Positions 13,026 through 23,798 of a DNA stretch of 64,000 nucleotides are shown here, piece by piece. This DNA comes from Phymorhynchus buccinoides (taxonomy: Eukaryota > Mollusca > Gastropoda > Neogastropoda > Raphitomidae): assembly GCA_017654935.2 (NCBI GenBank), contig CM065699.1, positions 11,045,468 to 11,109,467 on the forward strand, in the 5' to 3' direction. A model generated the notes under the pieces. That model had not been told where the DNA came from and did no database searches. It was given only the letters and a program-made list of their open reading frames with translations. The position numbers and the translations under genes were made by a program. Positions within the stretch are counted from its first letter, which is position 1. Every line of letters starts with the position of its first letter.

Positions 13026-14005
13026 TACAAAGGAGCAAAGAAACAGCCATTTGCTATGGATTCTGTTTTACCCCATTACTTTCAAATCATGTGAAGTATA
13101 TTTTCTATTATGTTACTGTTGTTATTGTTTTGTTGATGTTGTCTTTTTCCATGAATATGTTTTTGCGAAAGATTTGAAAGTTTGAACAAAGCAAGGTTGG
13201 CGATATGATGAATGGCGTCTGAGCTGCTTGGACCTGAAACGTAGATGGAGAAGTTGTATGATGTAGGATTTAGTGAATTGCCTTTGCTTTAAAAACTTAT
13301 GGTAAGCGAATGATTTTTAACATTGTAGGCTATTAGTTTCTGGAATTGTTTGAAGAAACTTGATACATGATCAGAGGTTTAATGAATTGATTTGATTTTT
13401 TTTTTTATTGCTTTTAACATGTTCATTAAGTTCTGCAAAGTGATTGTCCCTTTCAGTGTAATACTGAAGTAGAACTTTCAATATGCCAGATTTTCTTTCG
13501 TCATGACTTTGTTTTCTTTTACTAAATGTAGATATGCTTCATGCTGTATTTGCCTCCAAATGAAAACTCCTTTGCGTGTTAATGTTTATGCCAGTGTGAA
13601 GTTATTTTTGTTTTTGTGACAGTTATTATATATGAAATGCTCACTGTCTATTCTGAGTTTTGATCATCCGTGCACAGAAGTGGGAGCTAAAGTTGGTTTC
13701 TTTGGGTTTTTTAATGTCATGTCATCTTTAATAGTCCTTTAGAAATAAAATTATATTCCAAATCTGGGAAATCTTGGAAGTCATTCAAGTTCTGTTGGAT
13801 TTAAAGATTCTTCAATTAATCCAAGGCTAGGTCATTTTTTTTTAAATCCACAAATTGTGCATAATTAATATCTAGGTCCTCTAATTTCAAACATTTTTCA
13901 AGGTACCTAAAGTAAAAGTAAATTAGGTTTACATGTATGATATAGGAGGCTTGGTTTGCATGTATGATATAGGAGGCTTGGTTCTTTTGTTTCAGCTGTA
14001 TTTAA

Positions 14006-15216
14006 CCCTTTCACCGCCAGCCATTTTTCAACCCAAAAAATACCATTAAACTTAAGTGGGTAGAGAAAAAGAAATATCTGCAATATTGCAAATTCCTCTG
14101 TGACATTCATAACATTAGGCCTGTCCTTACCTCCCAACATTAGGAATTCCTCTGTGACATTTATAACATTAGGCCTATCCTTACCTCCCAACATTAGGAA
14201 TTCCTCTGTGACATTTATAACATTAGGCCTATCCTTACCTCCCAACATTAGGAATTCCTCTGTGACATTTATAACATTAGGCCTATCCTTACCTCCCAAC
14301 ATTAGGAATTCCTCTGTGACATTTATAACATTAGGCCTATCCTTACCTCCCAACATTAGGAATTCCTCTGTGACATTTATAACATTAGGCCTATCCTTAC
14401 CTCCCAACATTAGGAATTCCTCTGTGACATTTATAACATTAGGCCTATCCTTACCTCCCAACATTAGGAATTCCTCTGTGACATTTATAACATTAGGCCT
14501 ATCCTTACCTCCCAACATTAGGAATTCCTCTGTGACATTTATAACATTAGGCCTATCCTTACCTCCCAACATTAGGAATTCTCTGTGACATTTATAACAT
14601 TAGGCCTATCCTTACCTCCCAACATTAGGAATTCCTCTGTGACATTTATAACATTAGGCCTATCCTTACCTCCCAACATTAGGAATTCCTCTGTGACATT
14701 TATAACATTAGGCCTATCCTTACCTCCCAACATTAGGAATTCCTCTGTGACATTTATAACATTAGGCCTATCCTTACCTCCCAACATTAGGAATTCCTCT
14801 GTGACATTTATAACATTAGGCCTATCCTTACCTCCCAACATTAGGAATTCCTCTGTGACATTTATAACATTAGGCCTATCCTTACCTCCCAACATTAGGA
14901 ATTCCTCTGTGACATTTATAACATTAGGCCTATCCTTACCTCCCAACATTAGGAATTCCTCTGTGACATTTATAACATTAGGCCTATCCTTACCTCCCAA
15001 AATTAGGAATTCCTCTGTGACATTTATAACATTAGGCCTATCCTTACCTCCCAAAATTAGGAATTCCTCTGTGACATGTATAACATTAGGCCTATCCTTA
15101 CCTCCCAAAATTTAAAAAAATAGGGTCTTTGGATAGCAGGCCCTGATGTGATGCCTTTTAGTGACATGGGTGTTAAACCATTGTGGTGCTAAGATGCGAC
15201 ATTGGCGGTGAAAGGG
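14006..15216. mobile_element. piggyBac-type MITE swollen by an internal 54-bp array
   Basis: Ends CCCTTTCACCGCCAGCCATT and GACATTGGCGGTGAAAGGG with TTAA on both sides (14002-14005, 15217-15220). Other copies are about 225-245 bp; this one is 1211 bp because the segment from AACATTAGGCCTATCC to CTCTGTGACAT is repeated about 19 times. Confidence 0.82.
14099..15112. repeat. 54-bp array inside a piggyBac-type MITE, about 19 units
   Basis: Nearly identical units; one unit near 14580 lacks one base, and the last three have AAAATTAG for AACATTAG. Because 54 is a multiple of 3, open frames run through on both strands; these are not genes. Confidence 0.92.
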
Positions 15217-15282
15217 TTAAAGTGTGGGTGGGTGTATATGTCTGTGTTTGTTTTTCTTTTGCCATTTTTCGGAAGACATTAA

Positions 15283-15507
15283 CCCTTTCACCGCCAGCCA
15301 TATTTCAGCCCAAAATGTCCATTAAATTTACCTGTGAATAGAACAAAATCCATCTGCAGTCTGTGAAATATATAAAATAAGGTCTATCCTTACTTCCCAA
15401 AACTAAGACAATAAGGTATTTGGATAACAGACCCCCATTTGATGCCTTTTAGTGACATAGGTGTTAAATCACTGTGGTGCTAAAATGCGACTTTGGCGGT
15501 GAAAGGG
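15283..15507. mobile_element. piggyBac-type MITE
   Basis: 225 bp with TTAA flanks (15279-15282, 15508-15511), 60 bp after the expanded copy and in the same orientation; only one copy of the segment amplified next door. Confidence 0.8.
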
Positions 15508-15511
15508 TTAA

Positions 15512-17150
15512 TACTAAAATGCTTGAATGTATCAGTGATACCAGCTAACTGTTACAGAAATCATTTGAAGCGTATTTCTGGTGATTGTGTTTTCTGTCAC
15601 CGGCGCATTATAGTTTACACAACGCTTTTCTGGGTACATGGATAAAAAGTTAAACGTCCTTTGTCACAATCCTCAAGGTTTTTTTTTATCGTTGAAAAGA
15701 AATATATTTTGTGGAAACAACATAATGAAGCGTCAATTCGTCCTTATGTACCTTATACTAAAAAGATCATCAGTGACATTTGCTCAAAAAGAAGCACACA
15801 AGTGTCTGGTTAAAATCAGAAATGTATCTACTTAATACTGGAACATTGTCATTGCTATTGTCATTACTCTTTAGAGGAACAATCAGTGTATGTTTTGTTG
15901 TCGGTTAATTTTTTTTAATAATTTTTTTTTAGAAGTATTTATCATTAGTCTTTCTTTGTGTGGGATTCATAGCAATTATCATGAAAGTTTCCTGCATAAA
16001 TGATTTGTCTTTTTATATGTGCACAAATATCATACAAGACTTAAATCGAAGTTTTGTTATTGTTGATTAGTACTTGTACATATCGAGGGAAAACTAACAA
16101 AACAACGTATCTGTATGAATAAAAAAAATGTACAAAAAAAGATGTAATCACTTTTTATAGCATGATTTCTTTTTTACGTGTATATTGTGCAGGCTTTCAT
16201 GTTTTCTTAACAAGATTGTTGTGTGTATTTTTTTGTCCACAAAGCTTACATAAAAAAAATGTTTAACATAATATTTGTCTGTGATCATGGGTTTCTGATG
16301 CCAATTGAAAGATGATTTAATGAGCTTTGGTTCCAAGTTATGAGAATCTCTCTATCTTTGTCTCTCACTTTCTCTCTCTCTCTCCGTTGCTATTTCCTAT
16401 TACAGCATACACAATCTGTTTTGCGCCTCTTGTCTTTAGGTATGTATTCAATGCCTTACTGTTTGGATACCAATAGTTTGATTTCACATTATTGTTAAAT
16501 TATGGCCGGTTATATTTCTCATACTCTTCTTTACTTGTACACGTACTAGTTTATTGCTTACGCACAAGTCTTCCTCCAATTTTTGTATGGTTTTTTTACT
16601 GAAGATTTAGATTTTTGACCAAGCTTTAATAAATATGTTCAGTTAGATCCTGCAATGTCTTGTTAATTAGTTGTTGCTTCCAGTCTAATCAGGCATGAAA
16701 ACTATTGCTCCAAAAATAAGAGGAGATTTTTTCAGCCGAGAAATCCTTCCACCCGGATTTTCAGCTAACGTCAGAAGTTTTGTTGGGGGGGGGGGCAAGT
16801 ACTCATTTCACAGCATTTCACATCCTACTTCGCTTTCAAACTGACCACTTTTTGACAAGGTTCACAAAAACATGCGTTCTCGGCGGACGCCATCTTGGAA
16901 ATGACAACGGTGGAAGAGCAAAAAGGCGTGAAATGAAGATTGTGACGTGTAAAGATAATTTAGGGTTGGGGATTTGGGGGGGGGGTTTCGGCGGAGATTT
17001 TTTTTTCTCCGGCGGAGATTGCTCAATTTCGAGAGAAAAAATCGGCGAATGCCTGCTAATAGATTTGTTTAGAACTTGACCTTGTCACATTAACCAAGGC
17101 AGGAGCAAGTTCGTACTCTTGCTTTCACTCTACTGTTGCTGCCTTTTCTC
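15512..17150. other. AT-rich DNA without a recognised gene
   Basis: Long T and A runs, no recognisable repeat family until about 17158. A G-rich stretch lies at 16780-17000. Confidence 0.5.
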
Positions 17151-17307
17151 TATTTCTTTGTTGATCGCTCAGAACACCTTCCTGTCATATGAGCGCAGAT
17201 GTGTCATGCTGCCGTTAATATGCGCCTAACTAAGAAATACGTAGGCCCAGCATGTCTGTCTTCGGCTAAAGAAAATCCTAAGAGTTTCTTGGAGAGAAAA
17301 AAAGGCA

Positions 17308-18046
17308 GGAGAATAGGACCAGTAAGGCAGAAAGATAGTAAGTACATGACAGTAAATAAAGGGAAAAGGCTGAGAAAGGACCAGTAAGGCAGAAAGATAG
17401 TAAGTACATGACAGTAAGTAAAGGGAAAAGGCAGGAGAAAGGACCAGTAAGGCAGAAAGATAGTAAGTACATGACAGTAAGTAAAGGGAAAAGGCTGAGA
17501 AAGGACCAGTAAGGCAGAAAGATAGTAAGTACATGACAGTAAGTAAAGGGAAAAGGCAGGAGAAAGGACCAGTAAGGCAGAAAGATAGTAAGTACATGAC
17601 AGTAAGTAAAGGGAAAAGGCAGGAGAAAGGACCAGTAAGGCAGAAAGATAGTAAGTACATGACAGTAAGTAAAGGGAAAAGGCAGGAGAAAGGACCAGTA
17701 AGGCAGAAAGATAGTAAGTACTTGACAGTAAGTAAAGGGAAAAGGCAGGAGAAAGGACCAGTAAGGCAGAAAGATAGTAAGTACCTGACAGTAAGTAAAG
17801 GGAAAAGGCAGGAGAAAGGACCAGTAAGGCAGAAAGATAGTAAGTACATGACAGTAAGTAAAGGGAAAAGGCAGGAGAAAGGACCAGTAAGGCAGAAAGA
17901 TAGTAAGTACATGACAGTAAGTAAAGGGAAAAGGCAGGAGAAAGGACCAGTAAGGCAGAAAGATAGTAAGTACATGACAGTAAGTAAAGGGAAAAGGCAG
18001 GAGAAAGGACCAGTAAGGCAGAAAGATAGTAAGTGCATGACAGTAA
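17308..18046. repeat. 63-bp array inside family C, about 12 units
   Basis: Unit GGCAGAAAGATAGTAAGTAC then ATGACAGTAAGTAAAGGG and AAAAGGCAGGAGAAAGG. The first units alternate with a 62-bp variant (GGCTGAGAAAGG). The long open frames on both strands come from the period. Confidence 0.92.
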
Positions 18047-18266
18047 CAGACCTGTTTACTCTACTCTTTTCAAGTAGTATTCTACTCAATTTGGACCTCT
18101 ACTTTTCTTCAAAATTAAAAATAATGCTTTAATTACTCATTTTCAGTCAATTTTCAGTGAACATTGTTTGATGGTTTAATGAATAAAACTACACATATTT
18201 AGCCCAAAACTATTCTTTTCAGCTATCCAGATTACTCAAGACTTGTGTAGGGGGTAAACAGGTCTG
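18047..18266. mobile_element. Family D MITE (CAGACCTGTTTAC ends) inside the 63-bp array
   Basis: 220 bp, ends CAGACCTGTTTAC and GTAAACAGGTCTG. CAGTAA occurs at both edges (18041-18046, 18267-18272), a 6-bp duplication of array sequence. A partial copy (left half) is at 51371-51480. Superfamily not assigned. Confidence 0.65.
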
Positions 18267-19094
18267 CAGTAAGTAAATGGAAAAGGCTGAGTCAGAGTGA
18301 CAGATTAGAATAAGCTACAAGCACAGAACTTCCAGAAGGTGGGAGAACTATTTGTAAAAAGACTCAACCAGAGAAGGGAGAGGGGGGGTTGTCTACAGTT
18401 AGAAAAGCTCAGTTTTCTTTCAACTTGTGCAATCTCTCATTTCTGCTGTTTGTCAAGGGTATCACAAAAAATAAATGTATGCGTTGGAGCAAAGGACTAC
18501 CGTCACTAGAGCAAACGTCTTTCCTAATATGATGTTATGTAATAGAGCTTAGTGACCATATTATTTGTTGACCATGTGAGGTGTTCAAGTGTAAATGAAC
18601 AACGTTTTTGTTGTCTTTCTATAAATAATAAATATCATGTAACTTTTGTGTGAAACATTAGAATTTAACTCTCTCTACACGAGAGTACGCTATAGCGTAC
18701 ATGCCTCACACAAACCAGTCAACACAGGCAGGTTTGCATCATTACATAAAAATCATACAGTGTCGAATGAGTTAAGGAAAGCAAATTATTTTGTTAGTCT
18801 ACAAATATTTATGCAAATGTCTTATAGCTCGTAGGAGAACATTATAATAACAAAGCTTAAACCCTATCTCATTTTTCTAGTTTTAAGGGGGTATTGCATA
18901 AAATGTACAATATTGTGCAAAGTTTTTGATAGTAACAATGCTTTCTCATTAGACTGCATCCGTGTTGCATGGCTATAGATCAAGCAGTCTTTAGGGGAGC
19001 GAAATTCGTTGATTGTTTAGTGTTCTTTTTTTATCCCCCAAACGGTGAATTTTGTCATAGTTCATTTTGTGTTTTTTGATGCCTTTCACTGTAA

Positions 19095-19285
19095 GGCCGG
19101 GTTCACATTAGATGCGTAAGTTTCATACGGAAAACCCTAAATAAGTGGAAGAAAGAAGAATAAAAGTTGACGCAAATAGGGGAAATTCAGACACGTGCGC
19201 AAATCTTTTCCCTTCTGTGTTTCACTTATTTATGGATTGCGTACGGGTTTCTGCATGGAATATCCGCTTATGTGTGTACACGGCC
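19095..19285. mobile_element. Harbinger-type MITE (GGCCGGGTTCACATTA ends)
   Basis: 191 bp between TAA triplets (19092-19094, 19286-19288). Ends GGCCGGGTTCACATTA and TATGTGTGTACACGGCC. Interior has CGTACGGGTTTCTGCATGG. A related copy is at 55297-55710; fragments near 1150-1225 and 2400-2475. Confidence 0.6.
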
Positions 19286-19584
19286 TAAAAGTTTAATATT
19301 TTATAGTTTTGATTTCTATGCTGAATGCTTTGTTGTGATTACTGATATAACATAGTTGTATTTTGTACTGTAGAAATGTGAGATTGGGCGTGAGTGTTGA
19401 ATTCAGCAGCATTTAGATAATATATAGTGATATCATCAAATGCATTTTCCAGTGACTGGCTTTCATTGCTAAGCAATTTGTTGATGGTAACTGTTGTTAG
19501 TAGTTTTAATCGCGTCTCCGCTTTCTGATCACCTTTTGTTGTCTTCACACATTTTGTTATTATATTGCAACTCTTCTTATCTTT

Positions 19585-19587
19585 TTA

Positions 19588-19623
<36 letters not shown>

Positions 19624-19785
19624 ATCAAACTGTTATTTATTTTGTTTTGCTTATGACGGCTTTGCTTTCAATGTGATTTGTTTCCTTATTTGTGATTACT
19701 GTTTTGTTTTTATTAATCGTTGCATTCACATTTTGTTGTATTCACACATTTTTTTAAATTATATTGCAACTCTTTTTATCACACA

Positions 19786-19872
<87 letters not shown>

Positions 19873-20072
19873 TTGTTTTGCTTATGACGGCTGTGCTTTC
19901 AATGTGATTTGTTTCCTTATTTGTGATTACTTTTTTGTTTTTATTAACCGTTGCATTCACATTTTGTTGTGTTCACACATTTTATGTTATTATATTGCAA
20001 CTCTTTTTATGACACAAGGTCACACACACACACGCACGCACACACGCACACGCACACACACACACACACACA
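19585..20072. repeat. Triplicated (CA)n/(CT)n block, about 220-bp unit
   Basis: Flanks of each CA tract are copies of one sequence (TTGCAACTCTTTTTATCACA before; TTTTGTTTTGCTTATGACGG and TTCAATGTGATTTGTTTCC after), at about 19565, 19765 and 19990. Thus a tandem triplication with the microsatellite at each junction. Confidence 0.8.
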
Positions 20073-21029
20073 CTCATCAAACTCTTTATGTGTTATTTAT
20101 TTTGTTTTGCTTATGACAGCTGTGCTTTCAATGTGATTTGTTTCCTTATTTGTGATTACTTTTTTGTTTTTGTAAGCATTGTGACTTTATATCATAGGTG
20201 TCAGTTATTTGACACAGTCAGTGAATCACACATGCACACTCATAGATGCCCACACAAGCTCACATAGTAAAAAAAAAAAATCGGCAGTCTTGTATTTTAG
20301 ACACTCCCCTGATGTTTGCTACCCTCAGTCTCACAACTGGCTTCTTTCAGTTTTATGAAAATAATCCTAGGCTGATCCTAACCCTATCCCTTTCCCATCC
20401 CTTTCCCGAGAATGGCAGAATGTTGCTTCTCAGTGAGATTTGAAAATGCGACATTTTGAAGGGGTGTGCGTAAAGTAAAAGATAGCCACACACAAAAACA
20501 TTCATTTTGCTGTTCCTTTGGTGCTTTCGTTGATTGTTGTCAGTGTCTGGTGTTAAAATACTCCATCTTCTACTAGTGTTTCTCAACGAAGCTTTGGGTT
20601 TTTTTCTTTTCATTTTTAATGTGTCAGTTTTAAGTTCTGTTCATAAATTGGAAAAAAAAGTCAATCAAAACTTAAAACCATTACACTGATTATTTTTTCT
20701 TAATTTATATATTTTATAAAATGTTACTGGAAAATGAATGCTTATATAATATTAACATGCAGTCATCATTCAAATTTTTTTTTACAAGGCGTTTGTAAAG
20801 TAGTTATATGCGTTGGCTTGTTAGAATAGTTCATTTTGTTTTTGTTTTTAGATGCCTTCATTGTAAAGGTTTAATATTTTATAGTTTTGATACCGAAGTT
20901 CCCTGCATCTTACATTATTCAGTCCTGTTCTTTGCAATGTACGAGGCATGCTGTTTAAAATGATTGCTTTAGTTTTTGTTTTTACCAAATAAAATTGCTG
21001 GTAGTATTCACCCGACTAAAAACTTTATA

Positions 21030-21186
21030 CAGTAAAAATCGCTTCAGTCAAAATTGAAGGAACTGAAATTTTATTTGGAGGTAGCCAATATTTTGAGTTA
21101 AGACTTTTCAACATACAGATTATTATACTGGGACCCAAAAATTATTGTGAGTTATCCAGTGTTTTTGAGTTATGAGTTATCCACTG
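21030..21186. mobile_element. pogo-type MITE, GAGTTATCC lineage
   Basis: 157 bp between TA dinucleotides: CAGTAAAAATCGCTTCAGTC at left, TTATGAGTTATCCACTG at right. Internal TATTTTGAGTTAAGAC matches the copy at 32585. Confidence 0.6.
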
Positions 21187-21935
21187 TATATGAATAAACA
21201 AGATTTGTTGTCCATCCTTTCTTCTGCTAATAAATACCAAGACAAGGAACTTAACAAAAACTGTTTTTAAACAGACCTAGATGTTTAACAAAGACTTTTC
21301 TGTTTTTTACGTTGAGTAGAGTTTTGTTGTTCATTCTAGATATCATCTCGTCTTTAAAAGCCTGTATTGTCAGATTTTTTCTCTTCTTTTTTGTTTTTGT
21401 TCCAGTTTGTTGTAAGCAGAAACATGTTGGTGTTGAATTTGTTTGGGTTCTTTCTAAAGAGAAAGTAATATACTGGCCAGTGTTGACCAACTTTCACTCT
21501 GATGTCCTGTTGCCTTACAATACTTATTGATGTGGACATATCACTCTTTTGCAATATTTTCTTCTTTCTGAATAATCTGGATATAAAACAAAGAAACACA
21601 ATGTGAATCAGCACCTGTGTCAAGATTCGGTGTACGATTGAATTCAAACTTTGGTGAACGGATGTTAGTATTTCGCAGTGATAGAAATTAGACCTTTCAA
21701 ATAAAGCTATAAAAAAAAGAGCTTACAAAATGGCGTCTGTGTGTTCTTGTTTGTGTGTGTTAACTTTTTATTCTTGTCCTTTATTTTACATGCATTATCA
21801 TGATACATTTAGTTGGTTTTTTTAAACAAGTTAGCAAGCGTTTAAATGTACTCTCAACAATTTGATTCTACCATATTTTTCTAGCTATAAGGTGACAGGT
21901 TTTTTCTCAGACTCAGACCCCTGCGCCTTACAATA

Positions 21936-22473
21936 CAGTGGAACCTCCCTTATAAGACCTTCAAAAATCATCCAAAATGAGGTCTTATAAGGGAGGTAAT
22001 TTTAATACTTACAAAGAAGAGAAATCGACGAAAATGGTGTTTTACGTCCTCTTGGTCTAAATCAGACACATATGGGACATTTGTAAATACAAATATGGTG
22101 GGAACAATACTGGAGGCAATGCCCGGAGGCAGTACGAAACCAGTAGAGTCCCGATTTTTTAAATTAATATAGATAGGTGTAGCGGTAACCACGCCTCGGT
22201 TAAACCTCATCGGCTATAGCACCGCTACAAGTATTTAATACTGATACCTGTTATCTTGAAAAAGAAGAGCAATGTCTCAGAGAAAGTCTTATATGGGAGG
22301 GAGTCTTATAATGGGAGGCCTCCCTTATAAGACCTTCAAAAATCATCCAAAATGAGGTCTTATAAGGGAGGGGTCTTGTAAGGGAGGTAATTTTAATACT
22401 TACAAAGAAGGGCAATGTCTCAGAGAAGTAGGTCTTATGTGGGAGGGAGGTCTTATAAAGGAGGTTCAACTGT
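21936..22473. mobile_element. pogo-type MITE pair, interrupted
   Basis: Starts CAGTGGAACCTCCCTTATAA after TA; ends GGTTCAACTG before TA. The sequence passes through the internal motifs twice (GGGCAATGTCTCAGAGA at about 22270 and 22410), so it is two overlapping or fused copies, with a SINE-like insert at about 22020-22216. Confidence 0.62.
22020..22216 (-). mobile_element. SINE-like family B copy inside a pogo-type MITE
   Basis: Reversed copy with all landmarks (GTTTTACGTCCTCTTGGTC, ATATGGTGGGAACAATACTG, ACCTCATCGGCTATAGCACC). Flanks share TTTAATACT, consistent with a degraded target duplication. Confidence 0.68.
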
Positions 22474-22570
22474 ATAATAAGAAAGTGTAATAACAAAATC
22501 TGAATTTGGTATAAAATTTGAGCGGTGCTCCTTATAACAAGGTACACCTTATAGTCCGAAAAATACAGTA

Positions 22571-22738
22571 CAGTGGAACCTCCCTTATAAGACCTCCCAT
22601 TATAAGACTCCCATATAAAACCTACTTCTCTGAGACATTGCCCTTTGTAATTATTAAAATTACCTCCCTTATAAGACCCTCCCTTATAAGACCTCATTTT
22701 GGATGATTTTTGAAGGTCTTATTAGGGAGGTTCCACTG
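22571..22738. mobile_element. pogo-type MITE
   Basis: 168 bp, CAGTGGAACCTCCC to GGGAGGTTCCACTG, TA on both sides. Lies immediately after the family E element. Confidence 0.75.
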
Positions 22739-22739
22739 T

Positions 22740-23254
22740 ATAACAAAATATGTTTTACCAGAGAGAAACCTAAAGCAAGAAAGTATGCTAGCCATCCCAT
22801 AATTTAACTGTGTGTGTGATTTGCCCTGAGTGAGTGAGCACAAAGATATTCTAAAAGGGTAAGATGGATTACTTAAAAGCTCGGCGAACCGGGCTGATAG
22901 AGTTATCGTTAGTGCGGACGTGTACACTATTCACAGTGGAGGCTATCCAAAAACTCGGACTGGAACTTGAACGGAGAATTCAACTGGCCTATCGATGTGT
23001 AAAATGTGTCACGTTTCAAAGGGACATAACCAGTGTTTCTGTCCTCACTACTCATATAGGGAAAAGAGACCGGATGTTTATCTTCCCCTGTACAGTCTTT
23101 GGTGAGCATTAGTGAGCAGATTGGATAAACAATTATATGACTTGCCTTCGTCAGACGTAAATGGTCAGAGATTAGAAAATTATGTGAAAGTCAAAGAAAC
23201 TTTTGACCTTTTTCAACACATTTTTGTTGTTATTTCTGTGGATTCATTGAACCG
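22740..23254 (+). other. Unassigned stretch with an 82-codon open frame
   Basis: ATG at 22864 opens 82 codons to TAG 23112 (MDYLKARRTGLIELSLVRTC...). Composition is less AT-rich than its neighbours, but it lacks family resemblance, splice signals or a poly(A) signal. Possibly a repeat-derived or spurious frame. Confidence 0.2.
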
Positions 23255-23306
23255 TCTAGCTGGTGATGTGCCCCCGTGGGGATACCGGGGGTCTTTTGTA
23301 TAAATA

Positions 23307-23540
23307 CGATGGCTTGGAGTCAAAACGGACTATCTTTAGATAGTCCATTGACGTATTATTGGATTTATTACAAAAACTAATCACTTGTATCAAACAATGA
23401 CTGCAGACATATAAAAAGGGGGTTTTGGTTTTCATATTTCAGCAGTCTTTTTTTTTATACAAGTTATTAGCTTTCGTAATAAGTTCAATAATATGTCAAT
23501 GGACCATCTAAAGATAGTCCGTTTTGACTCCAAGCCATCG
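23307..23540. mobile_element. Foldback MITE (CGATGGCTTGGAGTC ends)
   Basis: 234 bp, arms about 54 bp with few mismatches (CGATGGCTTGGAGTCAAAAC; GTTTTGACTCCAAGCCATCG). AATA on both sides. Inserted in a family C repeat between TATAAATA and GTTCCCCC. Confidence 0.7.
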
Positions 23541-23572
23541 AATAGTTCCCCCATCTTCTGGAAGTTCTGTGC

Positions 23573-23798
23573 AACATACCTAGTTATACATTGTGGTGGT
23601 ACCATAGCCGATGAGGTTTAACCGAGGCGTGGTTACTTTGCTACACTTAACTGTATTGTTAAAACATCGGGACTTTACTGGTGTGGCACTGCCTCTGGGC
23701 ATTGCCTCCAGTATTGTTCCCACCATCTTTGTATCTACAAATGTCTCGTATGTGTCTGTTCCAGACCGACAGGATGTAAAACACCATTTTCCATTCAT
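23573..23798 (+). mobile_element. SINE-like family B, copy with 13-bp target duplication
   Basis: 226 bp. Starts after GGAAGTTCTGTGC (23560-23572), which is repeated exactly at 23799-23811. Landmarks: GGTACCATAGCCGATGAGG head, GGGACTTTACTGGTGTGGC, ATTGTTCCCACCATC, ATGTGTCTGTTCCAGACCG, and a CATTTTCCATTCAT end. The TAGCCGATGAGG stretch is A-box-like but no clear B box is seen. Target duplications of this size indicate retroposition. It interrupts a family C repeat. Confidence 0.75.

Larger units (their letters stand above)
10960..14000. other. AT-rich DNA, possible introns of an unknown gene
   Basis: Apart from the two possible terminal exons and the pogo-type MITE: a G-rich stretch at 11030-11120 and a 25-bp duplication (CGATAAAATAGCTGCAT) at 12158-12207. 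No further coding signal. Confidence 0.4.
17158..18360 (-). mobile_element. Family C repeat swollen by a 63-bp array
   Basis: Flanks of the array match family C copies elsewhere: GATCGCTC...CCTGTCAT, CATGCTGCCGTTAATATGCG, GGCCCAGCATGTC on the left; AGTGACAGATTAGAATAAGC, CAGAACTTCCAGAAGGTGGG on the right. Normal copies are about 300 bp. A family D MITE lies in its right part. Confidence 0.7.
18361..21868. other. AT-rich DNA with the triplicated CA block and two MITEs
   Basis: Nothing recognised beyond the listed repeats. A CCCTAACCCTATCC-like trace is near 20368-20388. Confidence 0.45.
21869..22569. mobile_element. Family E MITE (CGGACTATAAGG ends) carrying nested inserts
   Basis: Left end ACCATATTTTTCTAGCTATA and right end CCTTATAGTCCGAAAAATAC are inverted repeats of a dispersed family also seen at 48060-48270 and 50126-50498. 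The interior is filled by pogo-type MITE DNA (21936-22473), itself interrupted by a family B SINE-like copy. Confidence 0.55.

Noticed and set aside
13907..15115. Repetitive proteins of 162-221 residues on both strands
   Set aside because: The 54-bp unit length is divisible by three and lacks stops, so both strands stay open. They lie within a MITE.
17226..18132. 287-residue membrane-like repeat protein (minus) and 199-residue basic protein (plus)
   Set aside because: Both are translations of the 63-bp array, again a multiple of three, with flanks belonging to a dispersed repeat.
22864..23112. 82-codon plus-strand gene
   Set aside because: No family resemblance, signal, splice or poly(A) support; length within chance expectation in a less AT-rich stretch.
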